Below, one piece after another: positions 23,578 through 34,849 of a stretch of 64,000 nt of DNA. A program made the position numbers and the translations under genes. The stretch comes from Ceratobasidium sp. AG-K. Lineage: Eukaryota > Basidiomycota > Agaricomycetes > Cantharellales > Ceratobasidiaceae. Location: positions 620,001 through 684,000 of the forward strand of contig JAWNGF010000006.1 in NCBI GenBank assembly GCA_037039685.1. Reading direction: 5' to 3'. The notes below the pieces were generated by a model, which was not told the origin of the DNA, did no database searches, and worked only from the letters and a program-made list of their open reading frames with translations. Every line of letters begins with the position of its first letter. Position 1 is the first letter of the stretch.

Positions 23578-25635
23578 TTACCAGATTTGACAACGTGCAC
23601 TACAATAAGCGACTGAAACGCACGCGTCACAGCTAAATAGTGCCCAAAGTTTTGCTTCAACTATAGTAGCACATCTCTGGGAATTGCATCTAAATAACCG
23701 TCGTTCAGCTCGGTGGGTGTTGAGTGTCTGATCGAGGGATCCGGATACCATGACCCAAGTTTCGAGACATGCGCGATAGTGAAGGAAATGTGAGTCGCCA
23801 CCTTTGTTTAGCGAGAGATCTTGCATAGACATTGCGACTGTAGCCAGGTGCGCTTTGACTTTCAGCAAGTCACGGGCATGGTTCTGAAAACATCTTTCTA
23901 AAAACCCTTCAGGCGATGTTTCAGCTAGGTCGTCAAACAATTGTTGAGTGACGACATGAAAGACTGGGCTCCGCTCTAGACTCAAAAACTCAGCCTAAAG
24001 GGCGGTTATCAAGAGACAAGACAGAATCACCAATTGAATTCGATTTCCCTCCAGTAGCCGGCTCAAGCTTTAGCATTGCCTGGGCAACAAAATCCAGTAG
24101 GTCATGTTTAATCATGGCATCGACAATGTCCGATAGGAGAGATAGGTGGAACTGGTTTGTACTGATATCCGGTAATCGAATGTGATTAAGTATCATGCTG
24201 GTAGGGCGGGTAATGTCAATACCCTGCAAAATTACCATCCCAATGAGCATCTAACTAAAGACTTACGAGAAGCGGCCAAATATCATCACTGTTAGCTCAA
24301 CAAGCTCCTCATTGGATACATCAGCATCACACGAGGCATCCCACATCCGGGGAATAACAAGTTGGAAGAGTTGGGGTAGAAGGTCCTCACAACCAGCTTT
24401 CAAGTGAGGAACTACAAAGTTTAGAAACAAGCCGATTAATAACGGCTCGAGCGGGGTGTTAATTCGTGTATTTGTTGGTGCGAGTCGCTTGCAACAAGCT
24501 TTCAAAATTGTGCGTAGATCCTCAAGATCCGCAAGCCAAAGACGTTCGTCCCACTCGTGCAACAGAATATCGATATCGTTTACAATGTGCAGAATTGGAG
24601 CGTCTTGCTCTGATGTTGCAACGAACCAGTACCGCCACAGTATTTCCCGGAAAGGCACAAGTAATCGGTAAGGATCAGGGTCGGGGTGTGCTTGGCGGGA
24701 TCTATCAGAAAAGGTCAATAACATGGCGCTATCGGTTTCTGACCAGCAGTTCACGCACCGTTCGAGATGAACGTATCGCCAAAGTAGGAACATTACTCCT
24801 GATAAGCCTGGCGAGTATGTAGACATGAATGCTTCTAAGAATAGTTTCCGATCCTCCCAGAGAAGATTCAGTAGGATTCCCGCCTCTTCCGGCGAGACAA
24901 GCTGAGGAAAACGATGCGTGTACAGGAATTTGGGTGCGGCGGAGCTTGTCCACCCGAGAACCCAATTACGTAGGTCTGGACTATCGCCCTCGGTGCGTTC
25001 GTTGGAGTTCGAGATCGTACCAGAAACATATCCAGATAAATCGTGGAGTGTAGTCAGTGTCAGTGTCAGTGTCAGTGTCAGTGTCAGTGTCAGTGTCAGT
25101 GTCGGAAAGCAGTGTCAGTGTCAGTGTCAGTGTCAGTGTCGGAAAGCATTCTACTGATAGCTTTGTCGAGATGACCTGCGCGATCTAGGAAACACACACC
25201 AAGCGCGACCGTCATAATTCGAAAACAAAGATACCCATACTCAAATCTGAACAACTGGGAAAACATTAAAAGTTGAGACGGCATTAATTGATAAATGCTC
25301 ACAGATATTTTTTCAGCCGACGTTACTTCTTGCATCAGTCTGATAAATCCGCTCACGAGGTACGGACGTCCAAGATGATGAAGACTGTTTGGATCGACAA
25401 AAAGATTGGATATGCACTTGAGTGTCGATAGGGTGATACCACCTGCCGCGTGGACCGAGGAGTCGGTACTAGACCCCGTGATATCCACTAGCCCGCATAT
25501 TTTCTGGATGGCTACTACCGCTTCGTCTTGCGCGTCTCGAGTTAGCGTGCCCCGCCGTTTCGCCGCATCCAGGTTATAGAATTTGACATAGGTTCCTAAG
25601 GGCTCCCCCCAGCGGATATGCGCCTGAGAATCCAT
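23578..25635 (-). CDS. MYND zinc-finger protein, most complete copy (2)
   Basis: The proposed start is the Met at 25635 (MDSQAHIRWGEPLGTYVKFY), because the same start is kept in copy 3 (MTTSTHPHWGPPLESYTNLY). Exons run to about 25100, then 24909-24263 (EEAGILLNLLWEDRKLFLEA, then DLEDLRTILKACCKRLAPT and GCEDLLPQLFQLVIPRMWD), 24250-23990 and 23985-23578. The last exon ends in a MYND finger: CNSQRC, then LFSCDACVSVAYCSARCQ just before the stop, with the paired C-x2-C and the YCS..CQ motif, truncated after the sixth or seventh ligand. MYND fingers mediate protein-protein contacts. The rest of the protein is a helical domain I do not recognise. The exon at 25056-25147 contains a frame-breaking minisatellite, so this copy may also be inactive. 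Confidence 0.65.
25056..25147. repeat. Hexanucleotide minisatellite (AGTGTC)8-GGAAAGC-(AGTGTC)5-GGAAAGC
   Basis: The plus strand shows eight perfect AGTGTC units (25056-25103), a 7-base spacer GGAAAGC, five more units (25111-25140) and the spacer again. On the gene strand the units read GACACT, encoding Asp-Thr. The second block plus spacer is 37 bases, which is not a multiple of three, so its presence shifts the frame: the exon reads into TGA after one block, whereas without the duplicated block it would run on as D-Y-T-P-R-F-I-W. It looks like a recent slippage or duplication inside coding sequence. Confidence 0.9.
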
Positions 25636-26009
25636 CCAGGAGTGTCTCCAATAAGGCAGCAAACGTATACCGTCGTGGGTGAAAACACACGAGAAGCGCC
25701 ACGGACACTGCGTGTTTCTTACATAACGGCATAGTACCGTTTGTGCCTCTCCGCAGACATATAAGGTTAGACTAAAATATACCGTATGCATTCGGTGGGC
25801 TTGTGTTGGCTACTGATTCTTCAGTGAGTTGATGGTAGTATTTTAAACCTTGTGCTTATAATAACCACTATTCTCGACTAAGCTCAATCTCAATACTCTA
25901 GGAGACACCAATCGTAAAGGAGTATGAAGGTGTAGAGATTCTCGGGCTACGTCAAGACATGGTGTCTATTTCGGGGACTGGCCCGGAAATCGTATCAGGG
26001 CAAGTGGCG

Positions 26010-27545
26010 CTACATATCCGTGGCACCGCTGTTTGTGTGGCTTGGTCCCTCCATGGGTTTCCCAATCCCTTGGAGCACATTCAGTAAAGAGCTAAACGCT
26101 TGAAATACAACGCACCTAGCTTGGCACAACGTACTGCAATATACTGAAGCACACCTGGAGCAACACAGGACCTCGGCACTAGTACTCGGCCGCAACGATG
26201 GAAACGGACATCTTTCGTAGACACAGTCCGCCCACTCGTGGCTTGAATGACGGATGCTTTCCTGCTGGCCCAGAGCACGACCGGTTGCCCCCCGAATTTT
26301 GATACATGCATTACCATGCACTACGTGTGAGCGTCCGCACGAAGGACCGCACGAAGGAAGCGATGATTGGCAGCTAGGCAGAGTCCGTAGTTGCTCCCGA
26401 AATCTCAACCAATCCGGAACGTAACTCCGAAAATATGTTTCCAAAATATCTCTCGGAATTAGTTTGGCCAGCTCGTCAAACATAGTTATCGCACATGATC
26501 GAAAACGGGCCCTGCGTTCTATAATGCAATGGTAAGCTTGCTTAAAATCTCAAGCAGGGACGTATTGGGTTACCGCACGCACCTTCACGGTCCGACCTTT
26601 TAGTTGAATAGAACATAAATATAAGCAAGGTACGAGTGATGAGATCCAGAAAGTCGTTGTTGACTATTTCTTCGACGATCTCGACGAGTAAAGTGTTGGA
26701 CACACGAGCATGTTTTGAATAATGAAGTATCTTCCTGGTAGCGGGAGCACCTGTCAGTATGCATCCATTCCGAGAGATTGGAACCCACCCGAAGTAAATG
26801 AATGCATATCCTGTACAATCGACGGAATACGTATTGTCGTGTACTCGATAGAGCAGACCACAGTCCACGAATTATTAGTCCGAATAATCTGGGTAAGAGA
26901 TCTTCCGTTCCACGAACCAAATGCCGATCTACCAACTTGAGAGCCCAGGTAATATTTGGCACCCTCATTGGTAGGTACATATGGGAGCTGGCTGGCGCGA
27001 GGCGACGGCAAAACGCGTGCAAAATCACTCGCGTGTCCTCGACGGTTGCATTTTTTGGACTCTCATCCCATGTGCTTGATCCCTCCTTGAGTTGCAGATC
27101 GATTACCTGCATTGTGCAATCTTGGTCAGAGGTTGCGACAAGGAGGTATCGCCATTGAAACTCATAAAACACTACTAGAGACTCTGCGTTATGTTGCTGC
27201 CCTACTGAGCTGAGATGAGGGTTGAGTGTCTGAGATGGTGGTTCTGAATTTTTCTGCACTCACTGCTCGTGACAGAGATACCGCCAAAAGACAAACGTAA
27301 TGGGGGTCAATCCAGGTGAATATGTCCTCATGAACGCTTCTAAGAACATCGTCCGGTCTTCCCATAGTAAGGTCAAGGGCGTTTTGGCGTCCTGGGTCGA
27401 CACGATTAGATGGCGAGCGTCGCTGCGGTGGCTATTACCTCTTGTAGGGAATCGATAGTCGCTCGCTGTTTGGCGGACGCGAAGTTATACAAGTTGGTGT
27501 AAGACTCCAGTGGAGGGCCCCAGTGAGGGTGAGTGCTAGTGGTCA
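26010..27545 (-). pseudogene. MYND-family gene, internally deleted copy 3
   Basis: The start region (MTTSTHPHWGPPLESYTNLY at about 27545) is followed after 46 codons by a stop. The sequence then jumps to DAKTPLTLLWEDRTMFLEAF and MRTYSPGLTPITFVFWRYL near 27380-27260, so roughly 150 codons present in copy 2 are missing. Segment 27259-26600 holds VEDTRVILHAFCRRLAP and TEDLLPRLFGLII. Segment 26483-26010 holds FDELAKLIPRDILETYFRSY and a MYND-like CCSRCASVYCSTLCQARC. Stops and frame changes lie between these pieces. Confidence 0.65.
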
Positions 27546-27969
27546 TTTTTTGCCCTCGGTTTGCTAGTTGACAGTCTGTGGCCTGTTGAAGTTGAAAACC
27601 GGCCAGCCTACCTCCTCTTTTGGAGGAGATTTACAGTCCTCACATAACTACCCAATCAGGCATTTGAAGCTACGTATATCTCAACCAGCGTGACATTCAT
27701 GATACCATGCTTGCACCTGAGTGCCCGACCGCGCGCTTAGCCTAATGCTTTATTTTGACCTAAGCGAAGGAATTGCCATCTTGTCGAACAACTTGTAGTA
27801 ATGGGGAACAGCGTTAAGCTCCTCAAGAACGCGTGATGAAAAGCGAGTCTTCTCACCCTTGCGATTGGCCTGGAGCGATTCACCTTGTGGTCTGCGCGGG
27901 TTACTAAATCTAGAAATTAACATTACTGCATTTGGTAAAATGCTACGCGTATCTATGACCGCGTCACGT

Positions 27970-27994
27970 CACGTGAGTTACAGGAAGTCACGTG
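27970..27994. promoter_or_regulatory. Twin CACGTG E-boxes
   Basis: CACGTG at 27970-27975 (within TCACGTGA) and again at 27989-27994 (within TCACGTGT), 19 bases apart and about 115-140 bp upstream of the TATA box. A third half-match TCACGT lies at 27964-27969. CACGTG is the core for bHLH factors, including Pho4/Cbf1-type regulators. Binding is not shown. Confidence 0.5.
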
Positions 27995-28108
27995 TAATCT
28001 CACAACAAATTCGAGATTGCCTGATCTAGTAATTTACCACCACCGACTCTCGTCATACTCGTTTGTTTTTTGTTTAATCATGTTGCTACGCAATGGTCCA
28101 GTGAAGGA

Positions 28109-28115
28109 TATATAA
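28109..28115 (+). promoter_or_regulatory. TATA box of the histidine-rich protein gene
   Basis: TATATAA lies 124 bp upstream of the ATG and is followed at about +30 by a C/T-rich stretch (TCCCTCTGCATCTCAACC) of the kind seen at fungal transcription starts. This suggests a strongly expressed gene. Confidence 0.6.
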
Positions 28116-28165
28116 TGGAGGGGTCGGAGAGCTCCCTCTGCATCTCAACCGCCATCCACAGATAG

Positions 28166-28211
28166 GCAAGTTCCCTCGTCCTTCCCTCGTACCCGACTAA
28201 CTTATTCCCAG
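28166..28211 (+). other. Likely 5' UTR intron with GC donor
   Basis: The sequence ATAG|GCAAGT begins a 46-base stretch with branch site GACTAAC and pyrimidine-rich run ending TTCCCAG, 21 bases before the ATG. The GC-AG type donor fits the extended consensus (AG|GCAAGT). It needs cDNA to confirm. Confidence 0.45.
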
Positions 28212-28232
28212 ACAGCTTCATTTCAGTACATC

Positions 28233-31069
28233 ATGGTTCAGATCAACACTCGGTTCAACCGTCTCCTCAAGTTGGTCGCTATTGCCCTCGTGGTAGCCTC
28301 CAGTGTCGATGCGCTACCCCAGCTCGAGACAGAGCAAGACCTAGTGACTGTCGAGCTTCCACCCGATATTGATATAGCTGTCAAGGCACCGCTTATGAAC
28401 CGCGGCAATGGAGGAAGCGCTGCGTCGAGAGCGAGGATGGCGAGGCAAGTTGAAGCAGTGAGTTGGAGTAATTGAGTCTTCGGGCGGGAACTGAGGATTC
28501 ACTAAATCTAGGCTGTCTTGTTTGAGGCGAGTCGTCTCGCGCACGCAGAGGAACGGCGTATCCGTGAAGCTCGGGATATGGGTCTAGTGGATGACGATGA
28601 CACCGAGTTGAGGGAGGTCAAGCGCGACCATAGACATCATCATCATCATCACCACGGACATCACCACCACCACCATCACGGACATGGTCATCATCGTGAT
28701 CACAAGCATGGTCACGAACATGTTCACCTCCACGGAGACGACGCTCTGGTTATTTCCGGCGACCATAATCACGTTCACTCGCATTCGCACAAGCGCAAAA
28801 CGGAAGAAGTCGTAATTACGGGCGACAACAACCATATTCACACTCACTCGCACAAGGGACATTATCACCATCATGGCCATCATCACGGGGACCACCATGG
28901 GCATCATCATGGACACCACCACCATGGTCATGGACATCACGATCACAAGACCGTTGTAATGGCCGATAGCCCACTTGTCATCTCTGGCGACGGAAACCAT
29001 GTCCATTCTCATTCGCACAAGCGAGGCCACCATCATCACCCAGATGACCACTCCAAGGGAGGTCATTCGGATCACTGGTTCGAGCATCATGGTTTAAAGG
29101 CCGAGTCGCACCACCATGGGCACCATCACCACCACCACGGGCACCACCATCATCACGGTCATCATGGTCATCATCACCACCACCACCATCATCATGGAAA
29201 GCGCTCTCGTCCCAACCGACTCGAAGAGCCCGGTCATTCGGACGACACATTCATCGCTCCACTCTCGGCTCGCCCCGTCGTTGCGAATCAGGCCCCCAAG
29301 TCCAAGTCCAAGGATGCAGACAAGTTGACGAGTGTGAGTAAGGATGGAAAGGAGATGGTGCATGCAAAGAGCCAGGTAGGGCGGAAAGACAAGGAGGACA
29401 AAGCCTCAAGGTGGGACGAGGATGAAAGTGACAGTGACGATGAAGATGAGAAGGAATGGTATAAGCGAGACGAGGTAAGGTATTTTGATCCACCTTCTAC
29501 GTCGGGGTGTTAACGTACGCCAAACAGGGGAGCATATCTCGGGCGGATTCGAATGAACGGTCGAGTGAGCAGAATGTTACCACTGCATCCTCGGCGACCA
29601 AGGTAATGTCCCTAATATATATCTCCAATACGCCTCTAACCCAAGTTTTGTAGGAGTCCGATCAGATGGCCTCGCCATTCGACCAAAACAACAACGAAAC
29701 TCTCAGTGGAACCCCCGGCGTAATCGACCTAATGCGCGGCTCGCCCGACGGAGAAAAGCTCGGCGGGCTGAGCATTTCAGACTTCCCATCCAACGAAACC
29801 GACGCTGGATCGATCCACAACTCGACCACCACCCTCGCCCTCTTGATCGACTCTACTCCACACCTCATTGAGCAGACGACATTCCACGTTCACGAGTTTG
29901 AGGATCAGTCCCTCCTGGACGCTGAGTATCCCGCGACCCAAGCCGTACGCGATCTTCTCGTCGCGCTGGAAGTTCCCTATACGCCCAATATGACCGGCCC
30001 AGAGGCGCAACCGGCTCAAGCTCAGAAGATGTGTGCGACATTTAACCCTCTCGAGCCAGACGTGCAGAGCTTTGGACTCGCGCTGTGCATGGACCAGGAC
30101 GCGGCGTTAAACGATCGGAGGATGAGCCAAGCGTTTAGGTATTCGGCCAATACTGGAATCCTCAAGCCTTTTTATGGAGCTGGTGGAGAACGTGAGAAGA
30201 TTATGCTTGCGGCTGTCAACGACCGGATCGCTCAGATGGACAAGCGAAGGTGGAATGATACTGAAGTGTACAACTTGGATCCGCACACCGGTGAACTATC
30301 CGACCTGCCCTCGAACTCGACTGGATACGGGCACGGGAGCTCGTTGGAACCGACCTCCTCCATATCTAGTTCGAACTCGACCTATCCAATGGCCATGTCT
30401 TCCTCGTCAATGTTGGACCCCCATGCGGCTCACATCCCCGGGATGAACGCCACTGCCGCCGAGGACCCTACTCCGACCTCAACCTCAACCGCCAGTGCGA
30501 CCCCTTCCGAGCTCGCCAACAAAATTCATGGCGCGCTCATCGTCGGTGGCTCCGACGCCAAGGCAACCTCCAGCGAGGACATGGGTGTCATCATGGTCTT
30601 CCGCTCAACACTCGATGCCAAGACCTGGCGCCGAACCAAAGAAGACGTGGACACACTTACGAACCGCGAAAAGGCACTGAAAGCGCACCAAGACGTCGGA
30701 CTCGCCAAACCAGGCGCCAAGAAACTTGCGTACTGGGACGCAGTGGACGAGCTCGAGGATGACGCGCCGATTCCTAAACCTGTGGTTAACGTCGCGTACT
30801 TTGGTGATTCGGGCCGTTCAGCGCCTGTTCCGCCTGAAGATCAAGCTGATAGTGCGCATCCGATCATGTTGGCGTACCATGATACGCATTCTGGTCCTGC
30901 TCCCAAGCTCGCCGTTGCTGATCCCGTTGAGGACGAGGATGGGGGCGAGGATGAGGATGCGACCCCGTTATTTGTGTCTTCGCCTGAAGCCGAGGATCCG
31001 GTCGTGATGGCAGCTGTTCAGTCTGGAAGGGTGGGTCCGATGGGAATTCCCGTGGATGCAAGCGATTAG
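28233..31069 (+). CDS. Secreted histidine-rich protein, 892 residues
   Basis: Four exons (28233-28457, 28512-29474, 29528-29602 and 29654-31069) with introns of 52-54 nt all join in phase 0 and give 892 residues. The N-terminus has a signal peptide (basic start, then LLKLVAIALVVASSVDA). Exon 2 holds about 170 residues of dense His clusters (runs such as HHHHHHHGHHHHHHHGHG) that enclose three copies of a motif, DALVISGDHNHVHSHSHK, EEVVITGDNNHIHTHSHK and SPLVISGDGNHVHSHSHK. An acidic stretch (DEDESDSDDEDEKEW) and KR sites follow. The C-terminal 470 residues are unlike this: they carry several N-glycosylation sequons, two cysteines (KMCATFNPLEPD and ALCMDQD) and a QAFRYSANTGILKPFY segment recalling a conserved agaricomycete extracellular domain. 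Clustered His with Asp/Asn strongly suggests binding of Zn, Cu or Ni outside the cell; the biological role is unknown. Confidence 0.85.
28630..29205 (+). repeat. CAT/CAC-rich tract coding for His clusters
   Basis: Imperfect CAT/CAC/GGA/GGC codon repeats encode the His/Gly runs. Both His codons are mixed throughout (CAT and CAC interspersed), so it is not a simple triplet microsatellite and appears maintained for the protein. Opposite-strand open frames here are Met/Val-rich artefacts of the repeat. Confidence 0.85.
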
Positions 31070-31236
31070 AGCTCTGTAGAGTGTATTTGTATGTTTTATA
31101 GATTGTACTTGTAGCACACCTCTGCGTCACTTTAATTTAGCCTTGATAACGCTCACTTTGATTTGATTTACACCTATCATACTCAAACTGATAACAGGGA
31201 CTGGTGAGTGATAGCTCTGAGCTCCAAGTGGGTTAT

Positions 31237-34200
31237 CTAGGTAAAGTAAGACATTTGTGGACTTATTTCGCCAGTGCGGCTCCAGAATCTAAGCAATGAT
31301 CAGTCCAGTACAGCAGGGAGTCATAAGAACATGGGGCTTACCCAGCAGCGAGTACCCCCGCATAACCCTTCTCGTCGCATTCCTCGCCAACTACCATCCA
31401 TTCTGGCTCTGGCACGCCAGTCCGTAGTGGGAACATACGTAGCGCTCGTTCGTATCCACTCTCATCCACCGCGTCCATATATAAATGCCCCTAGAACAAA
31501 CTAAGTTTCGCCCACGCATATGAGGTGCTTTCTGCTCACATCGTAAAGGGAGAGCGCGGCAGTACCCGGCTCACCATACGTCATTCCTGAGACCGTAATT
31601 GCACCTTCCTGGTTGACTTGGAGCGGGGAAGCGGAGCGTTGACGAGCACAAAGTCCATACTTGTTATGACGTGCACCCACTACCACCATATTACGATCTT
31701 TGAGAGCATTTGCTTGTGCTTCGTCGTCGGACAGGATGGTGCAATCTATCTTGAGATAGGTGTAGAGGTTGTGTGCTATGCGGAGTGAGATGCTTTGGTA
31801 GTAATCCGCGAATTGGGTCGGGATTACGATCACAATGGGTTTCGGTGTGATGAATATGCTGGATAGCGGCCCCGAAGAGCGTGGAGTAAACGGACGAGTG
31901 AGCTGGTAGGATGTCATGCTCACGATATGCAGGTACAGGCCAATTCGACTCACTTTCCATTGGGAATCTTCTCCACGGCGAAGCCAAAAGTGAGATTGGT
32001 TGGGTACTGTAAAGTCTTGCCCATCGATATTGACCGTTTTCCCTGGGGTTAGTTCAGCCTTGAAGAGTCTGACCGATAAACCATGCACATTGGTGGTCTT
32101 GACCCTATCTCCCTTTACACGAATCCGCGATATCCTGACGTGAATATTAGCATGGAGTGGCGAAACAAGAAAGGTGCTCACTGTCCAGGGATGGTGAGCT
32201 CCCTCACTCGCCACCCATGCATCGCTCCTGATTCGGAGGGCCAAACAACGGTGAATGTAAAATCTACCTCAGGGCCACTCAAAATCGCATGCGGAGATTC
32301 AACGAGATCATTGATAGCACTGAGAACCGGTTCGTCGTGAAACACAGTATCCCAGAAATGTGGTTTGCCAGGGACTTCAGTTAAACTAGGGAAGGAAGGA
32401 TTTCAAATGGCTGCGGTCGACATATATTGACTCCTCTTACTTTATGTCGGCACGTGAATTCCAGGTTTGAACTAGCGTCATTCTTTCGCGCGAGTGCCAT
32501 ACAGGTACGTTTTCGTCATCGCCACCGTGAACCAGGCGAACTATTGAATATTTCAAAATTCCGCAACACACAAGAAATAAGTTATAATTCCCTCACCTCG
32601 ACATAGCACTAGATTTCCAGCCACTAAATCTCCGTCTTGTCCTTGCAGACTTGCTCTCATAATCCCTTGTAGAGTCGCATCCGCAAACAGGGACCCTCGA
32701 GAATGTTGGGTGGAAATGTAAAGTCGGGCACTAGTATACCCGGCAGCTGGTATCAACGCAGGAATGTTGTCTGGAAACAGCGATGCAAGTTGTAGAGCCC
32801 CTTGTCCGCCGTTTGAATGGCCAATAGCAATCACTGGGATGGGTTTCTCCCCGAGGTCTGAGTCGTAGGCGTATATACTGTGCGACTGGCGCCCATCATT
32901 TGCAGTACAATAATTCTCTTCGGACCAGTAGCCGGGAAGCCGTATCAATAAAACTAATGCTCTCAACGCGGAGCATACGTCTGCTCGAGATGCTGCTCGC
33001 CAATCGAGCCCCCATGGTGTGAGTCCTTGTACAACTAACAGCCAGGCGTGAGCGGGGCGCGGAAGTGCCGAGAGCCAAAATGGGGATGTATGCATTACAC
33101 CAGCACCATGCATCGCGAGCAGTATTCGGGTCTTGTGAGTGACTTCCTGTTCGTCAAGGCTGGAAGGAGGGATTAACACGGCTGAGGCGGCAGCACCCGA
33201 TACCGTGAGGTAGGTCATAAGGATCCCGTCAGAGCCACCCATGAGTTTTGAGAGTGATTGGTGGTGCGCTACAGAAATCGTTGCCCGGATGGTGTAGGTT
33301 TGCTGAACAGGCGTTGAAAACGCGGACGTTAGATGAAGCTCAATGTTGAGTGTTGTTGCCGAGCTGGGTAATGCGCTTATCTGAATCAAGTCAAACGAAA
33401 GAAGACGTGTCTGGGATGGAGCAAGGATCGTGTTCTCTTTAGCTCTTATTTGTAAGTACTACATTTGGGAATAATGTAGCTGGCTTCAATGGGCGTAACT
33501 TATTTTAAAAATGGATTACTTACGCTAAGTGAGCTTGCGTTGTGGAATATATCTGCGCGCTCCAATCTCCATGCTTCTGATGAGCAAGACGTAATTTCAA
33601 ATCCAGCGGCACCCCCAAACGCTTGACCATCAACGAAGTCGGGAAATACATGAGCACCAGCGTTATCAGCCAGGAAGCAAGGGCGGAATCTCAATTCTCT
33701 GACTATACCAGTGGATTGATGAGGCACCTGCGTTTCCTCTGGCCTGTTTGCTGAGTAGTCTGACTCCAAGTGGACGCTCAAGTCTGCCTGAATTGTTGGC
33801 ATGGTAAAGTTGGAGGATACAGTAGGGTCTCCGAAAAGCCTTATCTCGTAGTCCAAGCTTATTAATATGTCCAGCTCGCTGATCTCTCCCTCTCCGGCAT
33901 TGATTGCAAAGGCGTGCATGGGCGTCGCGGCTTGGGGGGTTTCAGATTCGGTGAAGTTGTTGCTTGAGATGTATCCAAAGTTAATTGGGATTCGAGTAAA
34001 AGGAGCACCAGAATACGCATAGATATTGCAGGCGTGCCAATGAGGGGTGCTGGATGCCCTGTAGCGAGAATCTAGGATAGCGATGAAAGAACATTGAGAG
34101 GCTGAGATTTTGAGGTAGGTCGGTACTGGACATATTGAGCCAATGGAATACTGAGGCGGAATGAGTCTGATTTTTGTATGGAGCAAAGCATGATGCTGGA

Positions 34201-34849
34201 GTCCGGCCCAGCCTTCGGTCGTGCGAATGTTTTCCCACCGGGTCTCAGGAAAAGATACCGAGTAATGGGCCGAAGCCAGTGCGCTGATTGGACGATTGGA
34301 TTCAAGCAACGCAGCAGTGAATTCAGTAGTAACCGACTCGTTCTTCCAGTAGATAACTCCACCGCCTGCCAGATGTGATGGGAAGGTTTGGGAAAAATCC
34401 CAGGGAAATTCCACTGCAGCTATTGTAACAAGGCCACGTTATCTTGAGCCAGATGAACAATACTTTACTTTACATTTGAAAGGGTATCCTGGGTTCAGAA
34501 AGTGTTGTTCACGAGCTTCTCTATTAGGTTCCTAAGCCTTCCGCAACGAACAAAGCGAACCGGAGCTTACTGCGGGAAAGGTCCAATAACCTAAATGCGG
34601 ACACGCATCGCACGCCAGAAGTGAGCACAGTTTATTCCGAATTGATGGGAGTATTCGACAAGCAGTTTTAAATAAGAAACTAACCTTAAAATCGCTCGGG
34701 ATTTCAGCCACCCATTGGCACTGCATGGAAGGGAGATGCGAGCCTTGAAATACGTTTTGTCTCGCGTTTGCTTCCATGACCCATGCTTTTGAGATAAATG
34801 CTATCAGCCAAGGAAGAATTAGGATTCGCATAGAGGTTAAGGATCGCAA
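31237..34849 (-). CDS. Secreted S9-like alpha/beta hydrolase (prolyl-oligopeptidase-like family)
   Basis: A multi-exon gene encodes a large extracellular serine hydrolase. Exon 1 (34849-34685) has a signal peptide (MRILILPWLIAFISKAWV) and ends SDFK. A 20-base exon (34590-34571) gives VIGPFP, and the next continues EAREQHFLNPGYPFK, a family signature. The middle exon (from about 34414) is a beta-rich domain with several N-glycosylation sites. The catalytic part has the nucleophile elbow in VIAIGHSNGGQGALQLASLF, the acid in LVHGGDDENVPVWHSRERM and the His in VPGKPHFWDTVFHDEPVL, so the Ser-Asp-His triad is complete. The C-terminal extension ends, after two more introns (the first only 49 nt, donor GTGAGC at about 31540), in MFPLRTGVPEPEWMVVGEE and GFWSRTGEISPQMSYFT, stop at 31239-31237. 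All junctions I checked keep phase. The substrate is unknown (peptide or ester). It is convergent with the histidine-rich gene and divergent from the kinase. Confidence 0.85.

Larger units (their letters stand above)
27546..28232. other. Upstream region of the histidine-rich protein gene
   Basis: There is no gene here. It contains two CACGTG boxes, a TATA box and an apparent 5' UTR intron, each listed separately. Confidence 0.5.

Noticed and set aside
24829..25157. Plus-strand frames containing a repeated C-Q-C-Q or V-S-V-S tail
   Set aside because: These are translations of the AGTGTC minisatellite on the strand opposite the MYND gene.
28584..29363. Several long minus-strand frames, Met/Val- or Asp/Gly-rich, opposite the histidine-rich gene
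   Set aside because: They are antisense readings of CAT/CAC repeats (ATG/GTG runs) with no start context or family resemblance.
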